Assembly (NCBI RefSeq): GCF_031822435.1
Contig: NZ_JAVQLW010000005.1
Location: 42,501-106,500, forward strand
From: Paracoccus sp. MBLB3053
Lineage (GTDB): Bacteria; Pseudomonadota; Alphaproteobacteria; Rhodobacterales; Rhodobacteraceae
DNA length: 64,000 nucleotides
Direction of reading: 5' to 3'
The notes beneath the pieces are model-generated. The model saw nothing but the letters and a program-made list of their open reading frames with translations. It was not told where the DNA came from and ran no database searches. Of this stretch, positions 36,483-45,382 are shown one piece after another. The position numbers were made by a program, and so were the translations under genes. Every line of letters starts with the position of its first letter. Position 1 is the stretch's first letter.

Positions 36483-37208
36483 TCAGGCCGCCGCGCTCAA
36501 GGACGTGGCCTTTTCCGCCTCGACCGCATCCGCGAGATCCTTGAGGCAGGTGAAGTGGAAATCGGGCTTCGTGACCTGTTTCGGGATCGGCGTCCCGCCG
36601 AAGCCTTCCAGACCCGCGCGACGTTCGATCCAGCAGGTCGTGTAACCCTGTTCACGGGCGACGCCGATATCGTGGTGCTGGCTTTGGGCGACATGCAGGA
36701 TCTCGGACTGCTTGTAGCCGAATGCCGATTGCCGGCCGAGATTGAACGAGAAGAAGCGCGGGTCCGGCTTCGCGACGCCGGTTTCATCGCAGGTCACCCC
36801 GTCATGGAAGGGATTGCCCAGCGTGTGGGCATAGGCGGTGAACGCGGTCCGGTCCGCATTGGTCATGGCCACCAGCCGGAAATGCTTGCGCAGGCGGGCC
36901 AAGGCCTCGACGGAATCCGAAAATGCGGGCCAGCGCAGGCAGGCAAGCTGGAACGCATCCGCGGTCGCTTCAGACGTATCGAAACCCGCCTCGTTCGCCA
37001 GCGAAAGATAGACATCCTTCATCGCGAAGGATGACCGGCCATAGAACTTGTCGCGCCCGCGCAGATAGGGCTCGAAGATCTCGTAATCGCTTGCCGCCGC
37101 GGCCTTCTCGCCGCCCAGCTTGCGCACGGCGTTCAGGATGCCGCTTTCGAAATCGATCAGCGTCCCGACCACGTCGAAGGTCAGCACCTTGAAATCGGTC
37201 AGTTTCAT
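36483..37208 (-). CDS. Type II haloacid dehalogenase-like hydrolase (second copy)
   Basis: This 241-residue HAD protein has motif I TFDVVGTLIDFE with the nucleophile Asp, motif II LVAMTNADRTAF, and a C-terminal SEILHVAQSQHHDIGVA motif as in 2-haloacid dehalogenases. It has the same family and gene order as the protein at 18169 (HAD directly before a PuuB-like oxidase). The dehalogenase label is by family only. A phosphatase-like or amide-hydrolase-like role in amine breakdown is possible. Confidence 0.8.
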   Translation of the reverse strand: MKLTDFKVLTFDVVGTLIDFESGILNAVRKLGGEKAAAASDYEIFEPYLRGRDKFYGRSSFAMKDVYLSLANEAGFDTSEATADAFQLACLRWPAFSDSVEALARLRKHFRLVAMTNADRTAFTAYAHTLGNPFHDGVTCDETGVAKPDPRFFSFNLGRQSAFGYKQSEILHVAQSQHHDIGVAREQGYTTCWIERRAGLEGFGGTPIPKQVTKPDFHFTCLKDLADAVEAEKATSLSAAA

Positions 37209-37223
37209 GTTCGGATGTCCTTG

Positions 37224-38336
37224 TCAGTTGTTCGAAGCAGGTTGGCGCGTCGCATCCGCAGCGTCTGGGACTACGATCGTGTCATCGGGGTGCAGGTGCA
37301 GGACCAGCCTTTCGCCGGGCCCCCGCAAAAGGGCTCTGCCACCGTGGTTCGCCGGCAGGCGAAGGCTCAGTTCCTCGCCGCTGTCGAGCCGCGCAAAGAT
37401 GCGGTAGCTTTCGCCCTGGTAGAGAGTGTCTCGGATCGTGACGGGAATGGCGTTAAGACCGCCCTCTTCGCCCAGAACCAGTTTCTCGGAATGCAGCACG
37501 AGGTTCAGCCCGCCTTCCTTCGGCAAGGGGCGCGCGCTGACCAGTTCGACCCCGGCAAGGGAAATTCGGTTTCCCCCCGCGCGGCGCACCGGAAGAATCG
37601 TCGCCTCGCCGATGAAGCCGGCGACAAAGCTGTCGGCCGGGTGGTCGTGCAATTCCTGAGGCGGCGCAAGCTGGACGATCCGCCCGTTGCGCATCACCGC
37701 GACGCGATCCGACATGGTCAGCGCCTCGCGCTGGTCATGGGTCACATAGATGATCGTCGCGGAAAGCTTTTCGTGCAGGGCCTTCAACTCGATCTGCATG
37801 TTTTCGCGAAGCTGCTTGTCCAGCGCCGAAAGCGGTTCGTCCATCAGGATCAGCCTCGGCTCGAAGATCATGGCACGGGCCAATGCGACGCGCTGGCGCT
37901 GCCCGCCCGACAAGGCGGAAATCGCCCGATCCTCGTAACCCTTCAGGTCGACCATCGCGAGCGCCGATTGCAGTTTCGCCGGCCAGTCGGCCTTGGGCAT
38001 GCGACGCGCGCGCAGCGGAAAGGTGATATTCTCGCCCACCGTCATGTGTGGAAACAGCGCGTAATTCTGAAAGACAATGCCGATGTCGCGCCGGTGCGGC
38101 GGCTCGAATGTAATGTCCCGCTCACCCAGAAGGATCTGCCCCGAGGTCGGCTGGACAAATCCGCCGAGCAGCCCGAGACAGGTCGTCTTGCCTGAACCCG
38201 ACGGCCCGAGGATCGACAGGAACTCGTTCGGCGCGACATCAAGGCTCACGTTGTCAAGCGCCAGGAACTTGCCATAGGCCTTTGTCGCATTGCGGATCGA
38301 GACGCCGATCTTCTCGTGTTCAACGGGGCTTGCCAT
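37224..38336 (-). CDS. Polyamine-type ABC transporter ATP-binding protein (PotA-like)
   Basis: This 370-residue ATPase has Walker A GPSGSGKTT, signature LSGGQRQRVALARAM and Walker B RLILMDEPLSALDK. A TOBE domain follows in the last 90 residues. The ATG at 38336 gives MASPVEHEKIG, with AGGAAAGG some distance upstream. Starts at 38360 and 38399 are possible. It is the first gene of a seven-gene leftward operon: ATPase, HAD, FAD oxidase, binding protein, two permeases, GMC enzyme. Confidence 0.88.
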   Translation of the reverse strand: MASPVEHEKIGVSIRNATKAYGKFLALDNVSLDVAPNEFLSILGPSGSGKTTCLGLLGGFVQPTSGQILLGERDITFEPPHRRDIGIVFQNYALFPHMTVGENITFPLRARRMPKADWPAKLQSALAMVDLKGYEDRAISALSGGQRQRVALARAMIFEPRLILMDEPLSALDKQLRENMQIELKALHEKLSATIIYVTHDQREALTMSDRVAVMRNGRIVQLAPPQELHDHPADSFVAGFIGEATILPVRRAGGNRISLAGVELVSARPLPKEGGLNLVLHSEKLVLGEEGGLNAIPVTIRDTLYQGESYRIFARLDSGEELSLRLPANHGGRALLRGPGERLVLHLHPDDTIVVPDAADATRQPASNN

Positions 38337-38505
38337 CACGCGGGCCAGACCTTTCCTCATGCGGGCACGGTGCCGCAAGATGCGGGAGCGATGCGCCATT
38401 CCTGTTGGTGAGAGGGGCTTTCTCGCCCTCGATTACAGTGATGTTGGACCCGGTCACCCGCAGATGGCAATTGAAAAAAGATCCGGGTCATGGTAACAAA
38501 ATGTA

Positions 38506-39450
38506 ATGCCAAGCCCGCGTCTTTCCCTACCTTCGCTGAACGCGCTTTATACCTTCGAGGCCGTCGGGCGGCGCAGCAGTTTCGCCCGCGCCTCCGAGGA
38601 ATTGAATGTCACCCCCGCCGCCGTCAGCCGGATGGTCGCGCGGCTCGAAGACCATCTGGGCGTTGCCGTTTGCACCCGCGAGGCAGGTGGCGTGCAGTTG
38701 ACCGAAGAAGGCGCAATCCTGCATCGCGCCACCAGCCACGGGCTGAATGCGATTGCCGCGGCCATCGAGGAAATCGAAAGCCGAAGACGCGGCGTGGACA
38801 CTGTCTCGATCTCGCTTTCGACCGGGTTTACAACGCATTGGCTGATGCCGCGCATGTCGCGGTTCAAGGAACGATTTCCCCATGTCGAGCTGCGATTTCA
38901 GCTGATCATGGGCGCGCTTTCCGGCCCGGTCAGCGATGTCGATTTCGGCATGCGCTTCGTCGACGGCGCAGATGACCGGCACGAGGCGGCTTTCGTCATG
39001 CCCGAAATCCTGGTGCCCATCTGCTCGCCGGGCTTTGCCGCGCGCGGTGCGACGGTCGACCTGCCGCCTTTCGATTCCTGGCAGCCCGTCGCCCCGGCAG
39101 AGCCGCAGCAGGGCTGGTCGCACCTCTTCTTCGCGGCAGGCGAGGGAGAAGCACCGAAGACGCAGCTTTTCTTTTCGGATTACGCGATCGTGGTTCAGGC
39201 CGCGATGCTGGGCCAGGGAGTCGCGCTCGGCTGGCTGAATGTCGTGGCCTATTGGCTGTGCAGCGGCGCGCTCGTCCCGGCGATGCCCGCCCATCGCGCA
39301 ACCGGCAGGCGTTGTCATTTCATCAATCGGCGTGACCGGCCTCTCAGCCAGATCGCGACGGCAGTGCGCAACTGGATGATCGACGAAGTCCGCGCCGATG
39401 CCAAGGCCGTCGTCGAAACCTTCCCCGAGCTTGGAATCGAGCCCTTCTGA
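38506..39450 (+). CDS. LysR-family regulator (GcvA-like)
   Basis: This 314-residue LysR protein has a GcvA-type N-terminal helix-turn-helix (NALYTFEAVGRRSSFARASE, then VTPAAVSRMVARLEDHLG) and a C-terminal co-inducer domain. It is divergent from the seven-gene polyamine-type operon, across a 169-base gap, and is the likely regulator of that operon. No ribosome-binding site is evident before the ATG. I could not pick a confident T-N11-A operator in the gap. Confidence 0.88.
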   Translation: MPSPRLSLPSLNALYTFEAVGRRSSFARASEELNVTPAAVSRMVARLEDHLGVAVCTREAGGVQLTEEGAILHRATSHGLNAIAAAIEEIESRRRGVDTVSISLSTGFTTHWLMPRMSRFKERFPHVELRFQLIMGALSGPVSDVDFGMRFVDGADDRHEAAFVMPEILVPICSPGFAARGATVDLPPFDSWQPVAPAEPQQGWSHLFFAAGEGEAPKTQLFFSDYAIVVQAAMLGQGVALGWLNVVAYWLCSGALVPAMPAHRATGRRCHFINRRDRPLSQIATAVRNWMIDEVRADAKAVVETFPELGIEPF

Positions 39451-39471
39451 GGCCCGGGGCGGAAAGGCAGC

Positions 39472-40710
39472 CTACCAGTTCCGTGCCTCGACCAGCGCCG
39501 CTCCGATCGTTCTGGCCAAGGCTGCGGGCACCTGCGCCTGATCCGCGACCTGCTGCCATTTTGCGATGGCCGCATCCACCTCGTCTCGGATTTCGGCGGC
39601 TCGCCTCGGCTTGATCCCGGTTCTTGCGGCAACCTCGTCAAACTGCACCCGACCGGGCCTGCGCCCTTCTCCGGCGACAAGCAACGTATGTTCGCCCCCC
39701 GGCCCGCTGCTGAAGCTCAGATCATAGGCCGGAGCAAGGCGCCACGTTCCGCCACGGTCCATGAGAAATGCGTGGTTCTTCAGATGGTCGTCCCGGTTTT
39801 GACTGCGCACGTTGAAGACCATGCGCCGGAACATCTCTTCGACGATGCGCTGATCGCGGGTCATGATCCGGACAAGTTTCACAAGCTCGACATAGTCCAG
39901 CGTCGCCGTGCGAAAATCGGCATCGAGAAGGGCCGCGACTGTCTGCATGTGCAGCCGGCCATTGCCCTCGCGATCGAAGCGGTCGGTGACGAAGAACGGC
40001 TCTCCCGAGGTCGCGCGCAGGATCTCGACAGGCGACATGGCAATACCCGCGACCCGGGCCATTTCGGCATAGGCGGCCTCGGCCTCGACCGCCCCCTTTT
40101 CGTCCCCGATCGCGCGGCGCTTTACCAAGACCTGCCGCCAACCCGGCTCCCATGGCAGCCGGTGCCCCCGCAGCCGCGCACCATCTTGCGACAATTGCGC
40201 CACGAATTTCGGCCGAGCCCCCTGCGAGCCGCCAGCCATCATCCGCAGCCGCTCCAGATCCTCGGCCGTCGCACCATGGCCCACCTCGGGCACCAGCCGA
40301 TCGAACCAGTCCAGGCTGATTTCGACCTGCTCATCGGCCTGTTCCTCGGGACGGTAGCTCAAGGCCCCCATCCCGTCACGGCCCACCATGGCAAGCCGGT
40401 CAAGGTCGGTTATGTCATGGCGCTGCCACCCTCGGGCCGCGAGTTCCCGGTCAATCAGCAGTCTTCCCCAACCATCCGGCAGACTGTCGCCAAAGAGGCC
40501 CGGCAGATCGCCAAAGGCACGTGCCCTTGGCCGCAGCAGCGCTGTCGGTGCCTTGACCAACAGGGGACTGACCGGCAAGGGTCGGGCCACGAAGTCCGGG
40601 GACCATTCGGCGACGGCGTGCCTCACCGTGGCATCCCAACCAAGCGTGGCCACCGGCAGCGGCGGGCCATCGTCGAAATCAAGTGCCGCATGCAGCCTTC
40701 GGCGCGTCAT
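39472..40710 (-). CDS. hipA: HipA-family serine/threonine kinase toxin
   Basis: This 412-residue HipA-like kinase has an N-terminal subdomain over residues 1-110. The ATP-loop and autophosphorylation region is GGSQGARPK, the catalytic loop NRDDHLKNHAF with the Asp base, and the metal segment APAYDLSFS. HipA toxins phosphorylate glutamyl-tRNA synthetase or related targets and slow growth. The protein is full length with all key residues, so it is probably active. The start overlaps hipB by ATGA. Confidence 0.9.
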   Translation of the reverse strand: MTRRRLHAALDFDDGPPLPVATLGWDATVRHAVAEWSPDFVARPLPVSPLLVKAPTALLRPRARAFGDLPGLFGDSLPDGWGRLLIDRELAARGWQRHDITDLDRLAMVGRDGMGALSYRPEEQADEQVEISLDWFDRLVPEVGHGATAEDLERLRMMAGGSQGARPKFVAQLSQDGARLRGHRLPWEPGWRQVLVKRRAIGDEKGAVEAEAAYAEMARVAGIAMSPVEILRATSGEPFFVTDRFDREGNGRLHMQTVAALLDADFRTATLDYVELVKLVRIMTRDQRIVEEMFRRMVFNVRSQNRDDHLKNHAFLMDRGGTWRLAPAYDLSFSSGPGGEHTLLVAGEGRRPGRVQFDEVAARTGIKPRRAAEIRDEVDAAIAKWQQVADQAQVPAALARTIGAALVEARNW

Positions 40711-41015
40711 GACTTTTTCCGCCCCCGCGCGCGTTTCGGAAGCACCGCCCGACGCTCGACCTCGTCAAGCGTGCGGGCCTCGGGCAACGGAAAAAGACCC
40801 GAGAACCCGTCAAGCGCATCAAGTGCCTCGGCAATTGCAAGCAACGAGGCAAAGGACAGCTCGCCGATCCGCTCGAACCTTTTCAGCGTGCCCAGCGGCA
40901 CGCCTGATCGCTCGGCAAGTTCGGCCTGCGTCAGCCCCAGCGCAAGGCGCCGATTTCGGGCGGCGGCGCGGACCTCATCCTGGATATCGGGCGCAGTGGC
41001 AAGACCGGGAATCAT
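40707..41015 (-). CDS. hipB: HipB-like XRE antitoxin
   Basis: This 102-residue XRE-family protein has a helix-turn-helix over about residues 20-60 (LGLTQAELAERSGVPLGTLKRFE). The gene precedes and overlaps hipA, the standard antitoxin-toxin order. It should neutralise HipA and repress the operon by binding the palindromes just upstream. The C-terminal tail is basic (PKRARGRKKS). Confidence 0.9.
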   Translation of the reverse strand: MIPGLATAPDIQDEVRAAARNRRLALGLTQAELAERSGVPLGTLKRFERIGELSFASLLAIAEALDALDGFSGLFPLPEARTLDEVERRAVLPKRARGRKKS

Positions 41016-41028
41016 GTAGCACCATTCA

Positions 41029-41094
41029 GATAATGGATCTGATATTATCCATTATCTATGGATTTTGCTATCAATGGATAGCATTTGATCCATT
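41029..41094. promoter_or_regulatory. hipBA promoter/operator with paired inverted repeats
   Basis: This AT-rich island lies just upstream of hipB. GATAATGGAT-N8-ATCCATTATC (41029-41056) and AATGGAT-N8-ATCCATT (41073-41094) share half-sites and spacer length, and GCTATC-AATG-GATAGC (41067-41082) overlaps the second. E. coli HipB binds TATCC-N8-GGATA; the half-sites are alike, though the polarity here is reversed. HipB autoregulation is the likely role. Confidence 0.7.
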
Positions 41095-42787
41095 ATTTTG
41101 GTACAAGGTCGTTGCGTTCCTGGTCGTTCCGACCGATCCGCGCAAGCAGCACGACAGGCAGGATCCCGACGAGAACGATGGCCAGCGCCGCGATGGCCGC
41201 CTCTTCATATGTCCCGCGCGAGGCTTCACCGTATAGATGCGTGGCAAGCGTCTCGAAATTCAGCGGGCGCAGCAGGAGCGTCGCCGACAGTTCCTTCATG
41301 CAGTCGACAAAGACCAGCAATCCTGCAGCCGCCAATGCGGCTTTCGACAGGGGCAGATGGACATGACGCAATGTGCCGCTCATGTCCTGACCCAAGGCGC
41401 GGGCCGCGTGATCGTAACTGCGGGGAATGCGGCTCAGCCCGGCCTCCACCGAGCCGACCGAGATGGCCAGGAAGCGTGCAAGATAGGCATAGCCGAGCGC
41501 CAGGCCAGATCCGATAAGGACGAGGCCCGCCGAGAAACCGAACCATTCCCGAGCGCTGCGGTCGATCAGCCGGTCAAGCGCCCCTACGGAAATCAGGATA
41601 CCCAGCGCAAGCACGGTCCCCGGCATCGCATAGCCAAGGGTCGAGACACGCTGCACCACCTGCATCGCACGATGCGGAAAGGCACGTGAGGCATAGGCCA
41701 CCGTCAGCCCGCAGATCAGGACGATCAGGGTCGCCACCGCCGAAAGAACGAATGTGTTTCGTGCTTCGATCAGCAACCGATCCGAAAGGCCGGCGAACTG
41801 AAACCGCTTCCACGCCTCGACCGCAAGGTAAAGCGCAGGCGTCAGGAAGCCCAGCACTACCGGGATCGCGCCTGCGGCGAAAGCGGCAAATGCGGCCTTG
41901 CCGGACAGCCTACGCGGAGAAAAGGGTCGTGCCCGCTGGGCGCTGACGGTGTAGCGCTGACGCCTGCGCGCCCATCGTTCAAGAGAAACCAGCATCACCA
42001 CCAGGGCAATCATCGCAATCGAGATCTGTGCCGCTCCGGGAAGGTCCGAGCGCGTCACCCAGGTTGTATAGATCGAGATGGTCAGGGACCGGACCCCAAG
42101 GAATTCCGACGCCCCGATATCGTTCAATGTCTCCATCAGCGCCAGACTGACCCCGACGGCAATGGCTGGCCGCGCCAGAGGAAGTCCGACCCGACGGAAC
42201 ACCTCGCGCCGACTGGTTCCCAAGGTGCGCGATACCTCGACGAGGTTCGCCGCCTGGGTCAGGAACATCGCCCGCGTCGGCAGGTAGACATAGGGATAGA
42301 GCACCAGGCTCAGCAAAAGGATCGCTCCGGGCATCGAACGGATGTCGGGCAGGCGGAATTCGCGTGGGCTTTCATAGCCCAGCATGGCCCGGATCACCGA
42401 CTGGACGGGACCCAGCGGATGCAGCAGGTCGAGATAGGCATAGGCCACGATATAGGTCGGCACCGCAAGTGGAAGCAGCAGCGCCCATTCCAGCACCCGC
42501 CTGCCCCGGAAATCATAGGCCGTGACCAGCCAGGCGGCCGAGGTGCCGATCACCGCGACCAGCAGCCCCACCCCCGCCATCAGGATCGCGGTCTGCGACA
42601 TCGCATGCGGCAGGACATGCGCCGCCAGATGGCCCCACAGCCCGGCCGAGCCCCGTGTCGCTTGCCAGAGCAGCGCGGCGACCGGCACCACGACAAGCCC
42701 GGCGATCAGCAGGCTGGCAATAAGCCAGCCGCGCCCGCGCGGTCGGGAACGGCGCAGCCTGCCGGCATCTGGAATCGAGCTGTTCAT
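41093..42787 (-). CDS. fbpB: Ferric-iron ABC transporter permease (FbpB-like)
   Basis: This 564-residue double-length permease has two fused modules of about six membrane segments each and two ATPase-contact loops (VEVSRTLGTSRREVFRRV and YDHAARALGQDMSGTLRHV). This layout is typical of FbpB/SfuB iron permeases. The ATG at 42787 follows a GGGAAAG; a TTG at 42808 is an alternative. The gene is third in a fbpC-fbpA-fbpB operon. Confidence 0.88.
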   Translation of the reverse strand: MNSSIPDAGRLRRSRPRGRGWLIASLLIAGLVVVPVAALLWQATRGSAGLWGHLAAHVLPHAMSQTAILMAGVGLLVAVIGTSAAWLVTAYDFRGRRVLEWALLLPLAVPTYIVAYAYLDLLHPLGPVQSVIRAMLGYESPREFRLPDIRSMPGAILLLSLVLYPYVYLPTRAMFLTQAANLVEVSRTLGTSRREVFRRVGLPLARPAIAVGVSLALMETLNDIGASEFLGVRSLTISIYTTWVTRSDLPGAAQISIAMIALVVMLVSLERWARRRQRYTVSAQRARPFSPRRLSGKAAFAAFAAGAIPVVLGFLTPALYLAVEAWKRFQFAGLSDRLLIEARNTFVLSAVATLIVLICGLTVAYASRAFPHRAMQVVQRVSTLGYAMPGTVLALGILISVGALDRLIDRSAREWFGFSAGLVLIGSGLALGYAYLARFLAISVGSVEAGLSRIPRSYDHAARALGQDMSGTLRHVHLPLSKAALAAAGLLVFVDCMKELSATLLLRPLNFETLATHLYGEASRGTYEEAAIAALAIVLVGILPVVLLARIGRNDQERNDLVPK

Positions 42788-42836
42788 CACGCGCAACTTT
42801 CCCGGCAACTTCGGTTCGGGCTGCCGGGCAGTCCCA

Positions 42837-43862
42837 TCAATTGTCGAAGCCGACCTTGTCGACCAATTCGCTGGCTTCTTTGCGATGGGTCACGATCTCG
42901 GTCAGGGGGGCCGGATCCACACTCAACTCACCGAAGGAGGCGACGATCGGGTCGATCGCGGCCCCTGGCTTCACGGGATATTCGAAATTGGCTTCGCCAT
43001 AGATCTTCTGCGCTTCATCCGAGACAAGGAATTCCAGAAGCTTGACCGCTTCATCCTTGTTCGGCGCATGTTTCGCCAGCGCAGCCCCGCTGATGTTCAC
43101 ATGCGTGCCGCCATCTGCGAAGGTCGGCAGGATGACCTTGATCGCATCGCCCCAGGCGCGCTGCTCATCGCCGCCCTTACCCGAACGCATGAGCCCGACG
43201 TAATAGGAATTCGCCACGGCAATGTCGCAGATCCCGCCCAGAATGTCCTTGGCCCCGTCGCGATCTCCGCCACCGGCCTTTCGGGCCAGGTTCGCCTTGA
43301 TGCCGTTGAGCCATTGTTCGGTTTCCTCGCTGCCATGATGCGACAGGAAGGCCGAAATCAACCCGGTATTGTAGGGATGCTGCCCCGAGCGGATGCAGAT
43401 CTTGCCCTTCCATTTCGGGTCCGCCAGATCCTCATAGGTGAGGGCATCCAGATCCAGATCCGTGGCCGCATAGACCACTCGGGCACGGATCGAAAGTGCG
43501 AACCATTCATTGCCCGGGTCGCGCAGGTTCTCGGGCACAGCGGCAGTCAGAATCTCGGAATCGACCGGCTGGGTCAGACCCTTTTCGGCCAGGTCGGCAA
43601 GGTTTCCGACATCGACGGCCATGAGGATGTCCGCAGGTGAGCTTTCGCCCTCGGATGCGACGCGCTCGGCCAGGCCATCCTTCAGAAAGATCGTGTTCAC
43701 CTTGACGCCGCTCGAAGCGGTAAAGGCCTCCAGCAAGGGCTCGACCAGCCCGGGCTCGCGAGAGGTGTAAAGGTTCAGTTCCTGCGCAAAGGCACTCCCC
43801 GCCCCGACAAGCAGCATCGCGCTTGCACAAATTGCTTTCGACGAATGCCCAACAAACTTCAT
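42837..43862 (-). CDS. fbpA: Ferric-iron ABC transporter binding protein (FbpA-like)
   Basis: This 341-residue periplasmic protein has a signal peptide cleaved near AFAQELNLYTSRE. Mature-protein segments include GICDIAVANSYYVGLM with the adjacent tyrosines that ligate Fe(III) in FbpA/FutA proteins. It captures iron and hands it to FbpB. A weak hairpin (CCCGGCA / TGCCGGG, 42801-42828) lies between it and fbpB. Confidence 0.9.
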   Translation of the reverse strand: MKFVGHSSKAICASAMLLVGAGSAFAQELNLYTSREPGLVEPLLEAFTASSGVKVNTIFLKDGLAERVASEGESSPADILMAVDVGNLADLAEKGLTQPVDSEILTAAVPENLRDPGNEWFALSIRARVVYAATDLDLDALTYEDLADPKWKGKICIRSGQHPYNTGLISAFLSHHGSEETEQWLNGIKANLARKAGGGDRDGAKDILGGICDIAVANSYYVGLMRSGKGGDEQRAWGDAIKVILPTFADGGTHVNISGAALAKHAPNKDEAVKLLEFLVSDEAQKIYGEANFEYPVKPGAAIDPIVASFGELSVDPAPLTEIVTHRKEASELVDKVGFDN

Positions 43863-43936
43863 TCCATGCCCTCCCTCGGGATTGAGCCAAGTCGGCCGAC
43901 CCGGCGCCCTTTTTCCCGTTAGCTTGGCTTATAAAT

Positions 43937-45037
43937 TCAGTCAAGTTTTCCGTCTGCAGCCGGATCGATGGTGGAAGCCGGGATGGGTTCGGGAAAGACA
44001 TGAACCTGGGCGCCGTTCAGAAGTAGGCTGACCTTTTCCCCCACGGCCATGGGAACGCGTTCATGGCTGTGCATGCGCAGGGGCTCGGCAAGAGGGTGAA
44101 CGCTGATATCGATCTGTTCGCTTTCCCCCATGAAGGTCTTTCCGACGATCCGGGCCGAGATCCCTTCCCCGTCCGGCCCGATCGAAAGCGCCTGTGGCCG
44201 GATGCAGGCCAGAACAAGGGATCCTTCCGGCAGCGACAGCAGGGCCGGAAACCGTCCGATCGGAGTTTCGACGCTGCCCCCGCTCCAGATCCCGGCAAGG
44301 CGGTTGCATGGCCCCATGAACTCGGCGGCATAGGACGAGATCGGGCGGTCATAGATGTCGAACGGTGAGCCTGTCTGTTCGATCTGGCCCCGCCGCATCA
44401 GGACGATCATGTCGCCGACGGCCAAGGCTTCTTGCGGATCATGAGTGACGATGATGGCCGTCATGCCGAGCTTGCGAAGGATGTCGACCGTCTCCTTGCG
44501 CACGCGTTCCCGCAATCCCTGGTCGAGATTCGAAAATGGTTCATCCATCAAAAGGATGGCCGGCTCGGGCGCAAGCGCCCGGGCCAGCGCGACGCGCTGC
44601 TGTTCGCCGCCCGACAGGGAATAGGGAAAGCGATCCAGCAGATGCAGGATGCCGATCCGATCGGCGATTTCCCGGACACGACGCAGCTGGTCGGCCTTGG
44701 ACAAAGCGCGCAGCCCGAAGGCCAGGTTCTCGGCGACGCTCAGATGGGGAAACAGCGCGTAATCCTGGAACATGAAGCCGATGCGCCGGCTTTCGGGCTC
44801 GACGAACCGGTTCGGGCCCACGATTTCGTTCCCGTTCATCAGGATGTTGCCGCCATCGGGTCTGTCGACACCGGATATGATCCTGAGCAGCGTCGACTTG
44901 CCGCAGCCCGACTCTCCCAAAAGGCAGCTGATCCGGCCAGCGGGCAGCGTCAGCGAGATATCCGACAGGACCGTCCGTCCGCCAAAGCGACGAGAGATCT
45001 TCTCGAGGTGAAGCGCGATCGGCGCGGGACCAGGCAT
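43937..45037 (-). CDS. fbpC: Iron-type ABC transporter ATP-binding protein (FbpC-like)
   Basis: This 366-residue ATPase has Walker A GESGCGKST, signature LSGGEQQRVALARAL and Walker B ILLMDEPFSNLDQ. A C-terminal regulatory TOBE-like domain follows from about residue 240. The ATG at 45037 gives MPGPAPIALHL; a TTG start at 45055 would add six residues. It lies first in the operon, an order (C-A-B) unlike the common A-B-C. Confidence 0.87.
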   Translation of the reverse strand: MPGPAPIALHLEKISRRFGGRTVLSDISLTLPAGRISCLLGESGCGKSTLLRIISGVDRPDGGNILMNGNEIVGPNRFVEPESRRIGFMFQDYALFPHLSVAENLAFGLRALSKADQLRRVREIADRIGILHLLDRFPYSLSGGEQQRVALARALAPEPAILLMDEPFSNLDQGLRERVRKETVDILRKLGMTAIIVTHDPQEALAVGDMIVLMRRGQIEQTGSPFDIYDRPISSYAAEFMGPCNRLAGIWSGGSVETPIGRFPALLSLPEGSLVLACIRPQALSIGPDGEGISARIVGKTFMGESEQIDISVHPLAEPLRMHSHERVPMAVGEKVSLLLNGAQVHVFPEPIPASTIDPAADGKLD

Positions 45038-45128
45038 TCCTGTATCACTTTCCAAATTTGCCGTGCCTGACGCCGTTTCTGTCCGGCACGCGGGCTCGGG
45101 GCAGCTCGTGCAGTCGTGTTCTAGGAAT

Positions 45129-45293
45129 ATGCGGGACGTTTCGTCTACCCCGCAAGCGCGCCAATGGCATCTGCGCTTTGCCCTTCGTGGCCATGGCGGT
45201 CGTGTGGCACAGGATCAATTGGCGCTCGCGATGGCCCGCGCGGTCGAAAAGGGGATTCCCTTCCCTTACCGGGGCGCGGCCTCGTTGCGATGA
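45129..45293 (+). CDS. Possible small hypothetical protein
   Basis: This 54-residue frame starts with MRDVSSTPQARQWHLRF and ends in YRGAASLR. An AGGA lies five bases upstream. Codon use is like that of neighbouring genes. It is otherwise unsupported and may be spurious. It sits in the roughly 345-base gap between fbpC and the next leftward gene, which otherwise shows nothing clear. Confidence 0.25.
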   Translation: MRDVSSTPQARQWHLRFALRGHGGRVAQDQLALAMARAVEKGIPFPYRGAASLR

Positions 45294-45382
45294 AAATTTG
45301 TGAGCATTTTCTGCGCCCTAGGGCGCGAAGGATGACGAGCTGCTGGAAAATACCTCCGCAACGCTTCGATCCACCCTGCTGC

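Noticed and set aside
43863..43936. Fur/RirA/Irr box between fbpA and fbpC
   Set aside because: No convincing match to any iron-regulator consensus was found. The only feature is a 7-bp inverted pair with a long loop.
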